Source of the DNA: Candidatus Poribacteria bacterium
GTDB taxonomy: Bacteria > Poribacteria > WGA-4E > JAJDTR01
Length of the DNA stretch: 64,000 nt
NCBI GenBank assembly: GCA_028820655.1
Contig: JAPPIK010000021.1
Coordinates: forward strand, 156,113 to 220,112
Direction of reading: 5' to 3'
Shown piece after piece: positions 36,199 through 46,300 of this stretch. Every line of letters begins with the position of its first letter. Positions within the stretch are counted from its first letter, which is position 1. Under the pieces are notes generated by a model. That model was not told the DNA's origin, did not search any database, and saw nothing but the letters and a program-made list of their open reading frames with translations. Made by a program: the position numbers and the translations under genes.

Positions 36199-36981
36199 CT
36201 ACACCACATTAGACAGACCGCCGTCAAGGTTTATTGCGGTGCCTGTAATGAAAGAAGCCCATTCGGACGCAAGGAAGGCGACAAGCGCTCCGGCGTCCGA
36301 AGGCTCGCCCAGGCGTCCCAGGGGATGCTCTTGAGCCCGTTCAATCCAATAATCCTCCAGAGTGCCGCGAGAGCCTTCCGCCTTCCAAGCGCGCTCTCCC
36401 TGCGCACTCTTGATGGATGTCAGGCATACGGTGTTGACGAGGATATTGTGAGGCATCAATTCCTTGGATAGCGCTTTTGTCATGGCGATGCCCGCGGCGC
36501 GGCTCACGGACGTCGGATACGAACCCGCTCCGGGTTGTTTGCCCCCGGGGTGCGTGATGTTGATAATTCGACCTCCGCCATTTAGCTTCATCTGAGGAAT
36601 AACCAGACGCGCGCACCGCACAGCACCCATCAGCTTCAAATCCAAATCGGCATACCACGCATCGTCGGTCAAGTCATCGAATGCACTCGTGGCTGATCTG
36701 CCCGCGTTGTTAACCAAGACGTCGATCCGTCCGAAATCCTCGACTACTCTGTTGATGAAGTTCGACAGCGTTTCAGGTTTAGTTACATCAGCCGAGACTG
36801 CAAGGAGGTCGCCGCTAGTAGACTCACGAAGTTCCTCTGCTGCCTTCTGCAATACGTCGTCGCGCCGGGCACAGATTGCGGTCTTCGCCCCCTCTTGCAA
36901 AAACCGATGGGCAATTCCTTTGCCGATTCCCTCACTGCCGCCCGTAACAACCGCAACTCTTCCCCTTAATCTAAGATCCAT
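36199..36981 (-). CDS. SDR family protein lacking the YxxxK lysine
   Basis: A 260-residue protein with the short-chain dehydrogenase fold: cofactor loop VTGGSEGIGKG (about residues 12-22), NNAG near 91 and a C-terminal GTAINLDGGLS. Where the catalytic motif should be, the sequence reads ITHPGGKQPGAGSYPTSVSRAA: Tyr is present but the residue four later is Val rather than Lys, and the preceding catalytic Ser is replaced. To my memory, a subfamily with PTSVSRAAG exists, so this looks like family character rather than an error. ATG 36981 follows AAGGAGAACGAAC. Whether it is an active oxidoreductase is doubtful; the substrate is unknown. Confidence 0.8.
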   Translation of the reverse strand: MDLRLRGRVAVVTGGSEGIGKGIAHRFLQEGAKTAICARRDDVLQKAAEELRESTSGDLLAVSADVTKPETLSNFINRVVEDFGRIDVLVNNAGRSATSAFDDLTDDAWYADLDLKLMGAVRCARLVIPQMKLNGGGRIINITHPGGKQPGAGSYPTSVSRAAGIAMTKALSKELMPHNILVNTVCLTSIKSAQGERAWKAEGSRGTLEDYWIERAQEHPLGRLGEPSDAGALVAFLASEWASFITGTAINLDGGLSNVV

Positions 36982-37075
36982 GTTCGTTCTCCTTGAGCAA
37001 GTATGTATTCGTGGTCCTTCCAAAAATCCCAATTCATGGTGTGGCTTGCTACTAGTCAGATCTCAAGCCATCCCC

Positions 37076-38026
37076 TCAGTATCCTCTAGTCTGGTCTACG
37101 ATGTTGGTCAATGGTTCACCTGCGACGAAGCGCCGGAGGTTTTCACAGAATAACCCATAGATGCGCGTCCAGGATTTTGGAGATGCACCCGCATGGTGCG
37201 GAGTAATGATCACGTTGTCCATCTCCCAAAGCGGACTGTCCTGCGGCAACGGCTCGGGGTCGGTAACATCCAGGCCGGCGCCGGCGATCTTTTTAGATTG
37301 CAGAGCCTCGACCAATGCTGCTTGATCGATTATCTGTCCCCGTCCGATGGTAATCAGAATGGCAGTGGATTTCATCGCGTTAAATTCCGCTGTCCCTATC
37401 ATACCCGTCGTTTCCGGGGTCAAGGGACAACAGATCGCTACAAAGTCGGATTTACCTAGCATGTCGTGCAGCCGATCCATTTTCCACAATGAGTCGACCT
37501 CGGCCGGTTTTTCCGTTTGTGTCGGATCGACAGCCAAGATACGCATGCCGAAAGCGTGCGCGCGATGTGCTACTTGAATACCGATACTTCCCAGTCCGAT
37601 AATGCCGAGTGTGTCACCGGAGATTTCAAGGACGGGCAGTTTTCTGAAGTTCTCCCAAAATTTATTCGTTTGGTTGATTATTGAGGTGTGAAGTGTTCGC
37701 GCAATTGCGAGAATGAGCGACATCACGTGCTCCGATATGTTTATCGCAGTCGCACCGCGAGCGTTAGTCAATACAACATCACTATTGAGCAATTCGGGGC
37801 TTAGCACGCTTTCAACACCGACGCTGCTAAACTGGATCCAACGAAGATTTTTAGCCTTTTTAATCATCTCAGGCTTTAGCCCATAACCGAAAAAGGCTTC
37901 CGCATCCTCAATCTCTCGCATCATGTCCTCAACTGTTGCCGCTGACGCAAAACATACATTTGGGGCGACCGTACGGGCAAGTGCGATATCCTCCGTGCTT
38001 AAATTGTATGAGGTGACTATTTTCAT
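37076..38026 (-). CDS. D-2-hydroxyacid dehydrogenase family protein (copy 2)
   Basis: A 316-residue paralogue of the enzyme at 24 kb. Rossmann loop GIIGLGSIGIQ (about residues 140-150); catalytic Arg in TIGRGQIIDQ (about 228-237), Glu in DPEPLPQDSPLW (about 259-270) and His in TPHHAGASPK (about 277-286). AAAGGA lies just before ATG 38026. It precedes the SDR gene in the same direction by about 95 bp, so the two may form an operon acting on the same hydroxy/keto acid route. The substrate is unknown. Confidence 0.9.
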   Translation of the reverse strand: MKIVTSYNLSTEDIALARTVAPNVCFASAATVEDMMREIEDAEAFFGYGLKPEMIKKAKNLRWIQFSSVGVESVLSPELLNSDVVLTNARGATAINISEHVMSLILAIARTLHTSIINQTNKFWENFRKLPVLEISGDTLGIIGLGSIGIQVAHRAHAFGMRILAVDPTQTEKPAEVDSLWKMDRLHDMLGKSDFVAICCPLTPETTGMIGTAEFNAMKSTAILITIGRGQIIDQAALVEALQSKKIAGAGLDVTDPEPLPQDSPLWEMDNVIITPHHAGASPKSWTRIYGLFCENLRRFVAGEPLTNIVDQTRGY

Positions 38027-38165
38027 AGATTGTCCTTTCTGCGTGGAAGGCTTCTAATGTCGGTCCGATACGGTGATGCCGTAATTTACACGTGATTTGA
38101 CGTCATTCGATTCTTTCTTCTGCTTGGTGGTGAAACAGGTTCAAACTATCATCCCTATCAGGTGA

Positions 38166-39773
38166 TTAGCCTATCTCGTCACGGCTTGGACGATGACGGC
38201 TCCTCTCAATCGCTTCAGGTATAGATTCCAACACATCGCCGGCAATCAGTCCGTGCATTCCGGTCGATTCAGCGCTTATATCGCCGGCTAGCCCATGTAG
38301 GTATGCGCCGAGTACACCCGCCTCCGCGACTTGAAGACCTTGCGCCATGAGTCCAGCGATTAGCCCGGTAAGAACGTCTCCCATTCCGCCGGTTGCCATA
38401 CCTGCGTTTCCCGTTGAATTTATCCACACTTCACCTGTGAGGAGGGCAATGATCGTCGGAACGCCCTTTAGAACAAGCGTCACCTCATGCTCCCGAGCAA
38501 ACTCCCGAGAAACACCGATACGATCTTTCTCTATATCGCGGACGCTCAAACCCGTGAGGCGAGCCATCTCTCCCGGGTGCGGTGTCAAGATTGTATGCGT
38601 AGGCAAATGAGAAAGGATATTGTCGGCCTTTTTGGACTGAGCTGAAGAACGGTTTGATTTCCCTTCTGCCAGTGCATTCAAACCATCAGCATCAATCACG
38701 GTGGGGCGATCTATTTCAAGGATCAAGCTATGAACGAGGCGCACGGTTTCCGGGTTTCGCGACAAACCGGGGCCAATGGCCAGAATGGGTGCGGTGCGTT
38801 CAACAAATTCAAGAATTTGTGATTTGGCCGCCAACGCCAATGTGCCCTCGGTTGTCTCGGACAATGGAATGGTCATCACTTCGGCGAGGCTTGCCTCCAC
38901 TATGGAATTCAGACTTTCCGGTATCCCAAGAGTGACCAATCCAGTGCCTGTGCGTATAGACGCTTGGCTCGCTAGTACAGCGGCGCCCGTCATGCCAGGT
39001 GAACCGGCAAGGAGGAGCACGCGTCCATAGGTGCCTTTGTGGGAATAAGCGGGACGAGACGGGATCCAGTCTGAGGCCTGAGCCGCTTGTGTCCAGTTTA
39101 CCGGTATTCCTTGCGATTCGACTATGCTATGCGGAAAGCCGATGTCCGCAATCTCCAGCGCTCCTACTGATTGTGCTCCCGGGTAGAGAAGCGTACCTCG
39201 CTTCGGAAGTCCGATGGTGACGGTTCGGTCCGCGCAAATACACGCACCCTCTACCCCACCCGTGTCCGCGTTCAACCCGGACGGAAGATCAATTGCCACT
39301 ATCGGGCGCTCCCCCGAGTTTAGCCAATCAATCACATCCCTGATATGTCCTTCAATTCCTCCTCGCAGCCCTGTTCCGAAGATGGCGTCAACAATCAGAT
39401 CGCAGGAAATGATCTCTTTGCCAAGATTCTTCGGCCCAGGTTCCGATAATACTTCCAATATTGGAAGTCCTAGATTCCGTGCAACTTGCAGGTTCGTCAA
39501 CGCATCTCCGGAAAAACGCTCCGGCGGCGAAACAAGGACAATTTTAACTGCATATCCTTCATGACATAGCTGTCTAGCTAATGCCAGCCCGTCTCCACCA
39601 TTATTTCCTTTGCCCACGATGACGCCAACGCTCCGACATTCGGGGAAGTTGCTCTGAATCGATCTGAAAACAGCCATGGCCGCAGTTTCCATCAACACGA
39701 TGCCCGGGATACCGATCCCCTCGATCGTTTGTTTGTCGATTTGACGCATCTCTTCCGCGGTCACGACCTTCAT
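38166..39773 (-). CDS. nnr: Bifunctional NAD(P)H-hydrate epimerase/dehydratase
   Basis: Repairs damaged nicotinamide cofactors: the N-terminal YjeF_N domain epimerises NAD(P)HX, and the C-terminal carbohydrate-kinase-fold domain dehydrates S-NAD(P)HX using ATP or ADP. Of 535 residues, 1-215 show VGKGNNGGDGLALAR (residues about 52-66) and IFGTGLRGG (about 131); 240-520 show LLAGSPGMTGAAVLA (about 253), LTPHPGEMARL (about 404) and the GNAGMATGGMGDVLTG signature (about 459-474). The two-domain fusion is the usual bacterial form. AGAGGAATTGCG precedes ATG 39773. Confidence 0.95.
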   Translation of the reverse strand: MKVVTAEEMRQIDKQTIEGIGIPGIVLMETAAMAVFRSIQSNFPECRSVGVIVGKGNNGGDGLALARQLCHEGYAVKIVLVSPPERFSGDALTNLQVARNLGLPILEVLSEPGPKNLGKEIISCDLIVDAIFGTGLRGGIEGHIRDVIDWLNSGERPIVAIDLPSGLNADTGGVEGACICADRTVTIGLPKRGTLLYPGAQSVGALEIADIGFPHSIVESQGIPVNWTQAAQASDWIPSRPAYSHKGTYGRVLLLAGSPGMTGAAVLASQASIRTGTGLVTLGIPESLNSIVEASLAEVMTIPLSETTEGTLALAAKSQILEFVERTAPILAIGPGLSRNPETVRLVHSLILEIDRPTVIDADGLNALAEGKSNRSSAQSKKADNILSHLPTHTILTPHPGEMARLTGLSVRDIEKDRIGVSREFAREHEVTLVLKGVPTIIALLTGEVWINSTGNAGMATGGMGDVLTGLIAGLMAQGLQVAEAGVLGAYLHGLAGDISAESTGMHGLIAGDVLESIPEAIERSRHRPSRDEIG

Positions 39774-39842
39774 CGCAATTCCTCTATGGCAGCTAACTAT
39801 TGGACGACGAATGGGTTCTTAATTCTTGGGCTTCCATATATT

Positions 39843-40019
39843 TTAGCGGGGTGGAATACATGCGTTTACAAATCGGCAGATCAATAGGTCGATAGCTCTG
39901 TGTATTACAGACATGCTGTACGCCAATTCTATCAACATACCAATTCTATCAACATACTTAGACTCTTGAATGATAGCTGATTTGTCAACGAATTCTCGCG
40001 TTTCATGAATCTTTTTCAT
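39843..40019 (-). CDS. Possible small protein gene, unknown
   Basis: A 58-residue minus-strand frame starting MKKIHETREF, about 20 bases after the predicted start of a TTGACA-N17-TACACT promoter, with AAGGCGG upstream of the ATG. It contains an exact 17-bp tandem repeat that shifts its downstream frame relative to a single-copy version. No family is recognised. It may be a small gene altered by the repeat or a fortuitous frame. Confidence 0.25.
   Translation of the reverse strand: MKKIHETREFVDKSAIIQESKYVDRIGMLIELAYSMSVIHRAIDLLICRFVNACIPPR
39923..39956. repeat. Exact 17-bp tandem repeat
   Basis: CCAATTCTATCAACATA occurs twice without a gap at 39923-39939 and 39940-39956. It lies inside a possible small minus-strand frame; because 17 is not a multiple of 3 it changes the reading frame. 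Confidence 0.9.
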
Positions 40020-40046
40020 CTTGATTTTTCCGCCTTTTTGGGTTAC

Positions 40047-40075
40047 AGTGTAGCATCGCACCCGTTTGATGTCAA
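40047..40075 (-). promoter_or_regulatory. Predicted minus-strand promoter
   Basis: On the minus strand: TTGACA (40075-40070), a 17-base spacer, TACACT (40052-40047). It would drive the small frame at 39843-40019 and/or nnr. Confidence 0.4.
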
Positions 40076-40260
40076 CGGCGATAGCGGAATGGAGATGGAC
40101 GCATTTTTCAGTCACAGATACAAACTCAATCATGCGCGACTAGAGTCTGCCAAGAATGACGACAACGCGATATTCGTCTACATGCAATGAATTGTTTCTA
40201 TTGGGTATCGGAGTGTTCTGTGAGTGTCATCTAAAACTTGAAACCGTCTCCTCAACCAAT

Positions 40261-40323
40261 GGGGGGCGTTGGCGTCTAAATGCCAACTAGGATTGCAAAA
40301 GGAATCGCCCCCGCGTTTTTTTT
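40261..40323 (+). terminator. Intrinsic terminator/attenuator in the leader of the giant surface-protein gene
   Basis: GGGGGCG (40262-40268) pairs with CGCCCCC (40306-40312), with an inner TTGGC / GCCAA hairpin, and is followed after three bases by T8 (40316-40323). It lies 24 bp before the first ATG of the giant Ig-repeat gene. No plus-strand gene ends nearby (fusA stops 4 kb upstream), so it is best read as a leader attenuator rather than the end of an upstream operon. No anti-terminator partner was identified. Confidence 0.6.
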
Positions 40324-40346
40324 GAATTCAAGAATCTGATTCAGTA

Positions 40347-43300
40347 ATGCCGCCTGTGAAAACCCAGATTATTAGGAATACCGTTTTTATGATTAAGAAC
40401 TGCAAGCGTTTCAAGATGTTTCGGGTTCCAACCGCCAAGCAGGCGAGACTTCAGTTCGCTGTGCTACCCCCTACCTACCTTGTTCAACTGAGTTCCCTTC
40501 TATTGCTTTTGATCGCGTCTGCTTCGGCATGGGGTCAATTTTTCGAGTCTCCTCCGCGAGTCATTGATGATGCCCACGAAGACATAGTGTTCAGTCCGAA
40601 TGGGGACGGCATACAAGACAATCTGATAATTGGCTTCGTCACGAATGGCTTCACGGGCGATTATCGAATCATAATCGATGTACACGGACCTATCGCGGTC
40701 GGTCGACCGGACGGAGTGTTCGACATTGATGATGACTGGGTGGTCTTTGGGGCAGTTGGTCCCGGGCCATCGGAGTTCTATCCGGAGAATAATCCGAAAA
40801 TCGTCCATCTGGAATGGGACGGAATGGATCGCTCTCCGAACCAGGTAGCACCGCCCAACGCGCGCCCGGTTAGTCCCGGCAGATATGAGATTCGCGTCGA
40901 GACTGATGCCTTTGAGAATGGCGCGATAGATGTTAATAACCCTACATACCAGTCAACCACGCTAATTGCAGTCGTCGACACCAAAGCTCCGGACATGTCC
41001 GGTAGCTTCTCTAATCATTTCTTCTCGCCGAACAGCGACTCGACCAAAGATGCCACAACGATTACGTATAAACTATCCGAGCATCTTTCCAAACTTAGCT
41101 TGGAATTTGCCGACCTGGAAGGCCAACCCTCGATCGAGTTGAGACAAATGTCAACGGGCAGCCAATCGTTTGATTGGAATGGGCGCGATGGGCTTGGGAC
41201 ACCTCTTACCGACGGCACGTACAACCTCCGCCTTCGCGGGATTGACAATGGAGGCAATGTGACGACGTTCGATGTCGGCTCGGTTCAAATCGATACCGAG
41301 GCGCCTAGCTTCGCGCTGATTACACCCAGCCAGAACGCTTTTCTAAATACATCGGTCGCCGCCGTTGAAGTAGGATTTAACCCGGAAGATCAAGGCAGTC
41401 CGATCGACTTTAACCCGATTGTCACCTCCATAGGTTTACGGGCTGCAGGTGGAATAAGTGTCAGCGGTATAACTCGGAGCGATGTCGCAAATAATCGCCT
41501 TACGTTGATATTGGACAGTCCGCTGGATACCATATCAGAGAACGGCACTTACACCGCCGTAATCCTTGTAACGGATGAAGCCGGGAATCAAGCGGAAACC
41601 GAGACGAGATTTCACTTCGATACGGTACCACCCACTCTAACGCGACTTCGTTCGAATCTCGACGACTTTCGTCCAAGCGGGTCTGTGAACACGAAGATCA
41701 CCTTCGTGGAGGTAGATTTGGATGATAATATTGACGGCGGGTTAAATCTGTCCGCTTCGACGATCGCGCTTAACGGCCCAAATGGAGCGATTTTTGGAAA
41801 TCAGACATTCGGTGGCGAAAGAACTCTGCGCTGGACTCTGAAAACACCCATAGCAACTGACGGTTCGGAAGATGGCATTTACACTATCACGATAAATGCG
41901 GCTGACCGCGCCGGCAATACATCGGATTTCGGCGAGATATCGTTTGTCTACGACACTATAGCTCCCAGGTTGGTTTCGCTTACTCCAAACCTTGAGGACA
42001 GCTCACTTCATTTGGGTGGAGGTGCAATCTTCCGCAGCCAACCGTTATTGCGAATCGATGCAGGCTTCGATGATGGCGACGGGAGCGGGGTTGACCTCGC
42101 CTCAACCCGCCTAGAAATCTTTCGACCGGACGATTCGGGAGTTGGCAACGTCCGCCTTGCGGGGACACGCCATTTGAATACCACCGATGGCACATTGGCT
42201 TTTCTGTTATCCCAACCTCTTGAAAACCAGGACGGAACGCAAGATGGTGTGTACACTGTTCGCGTCACCTCGGCAGATGTAGCCGGAAATTCCGCTGCTC
42301 GTCAAGTTGACCTCGTTTATGACACCGAGACACCAACAATCGTGTCAGTTGCTCCGGCACAAGACGCGACGGTCACGACACTATCCGAAGTGACCTTGGT
42401 CATGAATGATCGCACGAGCGGGGTGGATTTCGGGAACACGCAATTCAAGTTGGTTCGCGATGACGTTGAAATCAGCGCGAATTCGAGTAACAACGGAATA
42501 GATACGGCTATTTTGACGTTGTCTAATCCGCTGAGGGCGGATGGTTCGGATGATGGAGAATACAGAATTGAAATCACAACTGTCGACCGGGCGGGCAACG
42601 CAAGTGACCAAATTGCGCGCCGATTATTCTTTGTATCCCGTCGCCCCGAGATTCGATTGATCGCGCCCGCCGGAAAAGAGGTTAATGAACTAGCCACAGT
42701 TGAAGTACAGCTCTTTGATTATATCGGCACCGGCATTGACTATTCGGCAGATAAATCCTCCGTGATTGTGATACGACCTGACGGCATGGTGCTGCCGGCA
42801 GCTTCCGTTGAAGCGGATACGGCCAACCGTCGGCTTATTTGGATGGCAGAGAATCCACTTCCGCGCGACGGTTCCGCAGATGGCGAATACGCAGTCAACG
42901 TCAACTTTGAAGACAATGTTGGACAGAACTTTACGCAAGAATTTGCGTTGACATTCGACACACAGGTTCCAAGAGTTGCTCAAACTACGCCGACTGCCGG
43001 CGCGCGCATTGCCGAGCTAGGAACGATAGTAATTAACTTCGCCGGCGATCTCAGTGGCGTCGATTTTTCGGCTGTGCAGGTGAGGTTGCTCGATCCAAAT
43101 GGAGAGGCTGTAAGAACAAGCCGCTCTGACAATGGTGTAGACGCTATCACACTGCGCGTACAAGAGCTCCAAGGTTCCGCTGTTGGGGGTGTTTATACTA
43201 TCGAAGTTACCTCCGCCGACCGCGCCGGAAATGTGGCAGACAGCCCTTTTCTATCGGGTTTCACGTACGCTCCCCACAAACCTTCTATTTTGCTTCAGCC

Positions 43301-46300
43301 GCCCACGAACCTACCAACCAACCAGCTTAATCAGATTACAGCTACTCTCCAAGATTATGTTGGTCCCGGAATAGATTTTGACGCGACGGAAACGTCTATA
43401 TCCGTCAGAAATACCAACGGAGTAGTGATCGCTTCCCACCCGATTCAATACGATGAGACGGAATTGCAGATGACATGGACGGCGCTGTCACCCTTGCCCC
43501 GGGACGGTTCGGCTGACGGGGAGTACGAGGTGGCATCCCGGTTCGCCGAGAATTTCGGGTTAGGAACAACCTCTCCCGCCAGTTTCGAGCAGGTTTCCAC
43601 ATTGGTTGTTGACACCCAACCTGCTAAGATTGTGAGCACAATCCCTATGCAGAATGCTCGAATAGCGCAATTGAATCTCGCCACTATTACGTTGGAAGAC
43701 AATTTGAGCGGAGTGGATTTTGATCGCACTCTGGCACGGTTGTTGAATTCCGCCAACAATCCAATACCGACCAATACCAGCAACGATGGAGTAAAACAGA
43801 TATCACTTTCTTTTGACCCGTTTCAAACAGACGGTTCAGCCGACGGGGTGTATCGCCTCGAAATTACACCCGTGGACTTGGCGGGCAATGTTGGTGGTGT
43901 TTCAATCGTTGAGTTTGTCTATGCTACTCAAGTGCCTGAAATAGAGATGTTGACGCCAACCGACGGCTCCGTGATTAACCGGGTTACAGAGATTCGCGTC
44001 CTTATTCGCGACAATTCGGGAGAGGGTATTGACCTTGAGAAGTCCGTGATTCGCTTGTCGGATGCAAGCGGTGCTGATGTCCCCGGGGTTCTCGGAAATG
44101 ATGGAGAACAAACAGTTGCACTGAGATTGAGATTGCCAACGGATGGTTCGGCTGACGGCACGTACACGGTGAATCTGAACGTCGTCGACAATCTGGGTGT
44201 CGAAGCTGGCTATACACGGCAGTTCATGTATGATAGCGTACCGCCGGCACTTATCGCCGAATCAAGTCCGCCGCGCGAGAACATCATTGGCGACAATCGG
44301 ATAGTGGAAGAATTTGAGGTGACTGATCCGTCTCCGGTTCCGGGGGCTGAGTCCGGCGTCGATTTTGATGCGACGACAATTCAGTTGCACGATGCGAATG
44401 GAGAACCCGTCGCCGGGGAACAGAGAGATGACGGCGAAAAGCTAATTAAGTTCACCTCTGCGGAGTTAACGGGTGTAGGTGTTTATACCCTGACAGTAGT
44501 GGTTGCCGACCGTGCCGGGAATGTCGGTGTTCCGCAGCGTTTTACCTATTCAGACGAGATTAAACCGCCGCCTCGCGTCACATCAATTTCGCCGCTCGCT
44601 AAATCAAGAGTGAATCACTTAACAGAGATTTCAGTTGTGCTTGAGGATCGGTCGGGTACGGGGATCGATTTCTCTGCTGCCGGTTCGACCATCGAATTGC
44701 GTAGTCCCGACGGAGTGGTAGTCGGAGGGGTTGTTTCCAACAATGGCGCGGATACCATGACTTTGAACTTGATGGATTCGCTTTTGACTGACGGCAGCGA
44801 TGACGGTGTTTACACGGTTAGCGTTCAACCGGTTGACCTGCTTGGAGTTAGCGGGGCAATCCGTCAATTCACGATAACTTATGACACGCAAAGCCCCCGC
44901 GTACAATCCGTTTCGCATATAGATATGACCGCGAATGTTTCTAACATCAGTGATTCAATAAGGCGCATCGAAACGGAACTCATCGACAATGTGTCGGGGA
45001 TAGATTATGAAAATTCATCCGTTCAGTTGTGGCGTCATTCGGAGAATGAGCTCGTTCTTGTCCCGGGCACTCCCGATAATGATGGATCGCTTGTGTGGTG
45101 GCAACTGGAGGCTCCGCTCGGACGAGATGGGACAGATGATGGAGTTTATACTGTTACGGTAGAGGCGGCTGACGATGCCGGTAACGTAGAAGAGAGGGCA
45201 TTCAGATTTCTTTATGACACGCAAGTCCCGGTCGTCAGGTCTATTCATGCCTCCGCCGTTGCCGGAGATTCACTAGAGCTTGATATGAGTGGCAACCCAT
45301 CGGTTGTTGAGGTTCCCATCCATCAGATTCACTTGGTATTTTCCGATGGTTCGGGCAGCGGGATAGATGTCACACACATGACAGTTCAAATCTTCAATCC
45401 CAATGACGTGGTAGTCGGCGCAACACGGCAAGTCGTCGGTCTGGATGAGATAACGCTCGTTTTTGATTCATTCAAGACAGATGGCTCAGCTGACGGGGTG
45501 TATCGCCTCGAAATTACACCCGTGGACTTGGCGGGCAATGTTGGTGGTGTTTCAATCGTTGAGTTTGTCTATGCTACTCAAGTGCCTGAAATAGAGATGT
45601 TGACGCCAACCGACGGCTCCGTGATTAACCGGGTTACAGAGATTCGCGTCCTTATTCGCGACAATTCGGGAGAGGGTATTGACCTTGAGAAGTCCGTGAT
45701 TCGCTTGTCGGATGCAAGCGGTGCTGATGTCCCCGGGGTTCTCGGAAATGATGGAGAACAAACAGTTGCACTGAGATTGAGATTGCCAACGGATGGTTCG
45801 GCTGACGGCACGTACACGGTGAATCTGAACGTCGTCGACAATCTGGGTGTCGAAGCTGGCTATACACGGCAGTTCATGTATGATAGCGTACCGCCGGCAC
45901 TTATCGCCGAATCAAGTCCGCCGCGCGAGAACATCATTGGCGACAATCGGATAGTGGAAGAATTTGAGGTGACTGATCCGTCTCCGGTTCCGGGGGCTGA
46001 GTCCGGCGTCGATTTTGATGCGACGACAATTCAGTTGCACGATGCGAATGGAGAACCCGTCGCCGGGGAACAGAGAGATGACGGCGAAAAGCTAATTAAG
46101 TTCACCTCTGCGGAGTTAACGGGTGTAGGTGTTTATACCCTGACAGTAGTGGTTGCCGACCGTGCCGGGAATGTCGGTGTTCCGCAGCGTTTTACCTATT
46201 CAGACGAGATTAAACCGCCGCCTCGCGTCACATCAATTTCGCCGCTCGCTAAATCAAGAGTGAATCACTTAACAGAGATTTCAGTTGTGCTTGAGGATCG

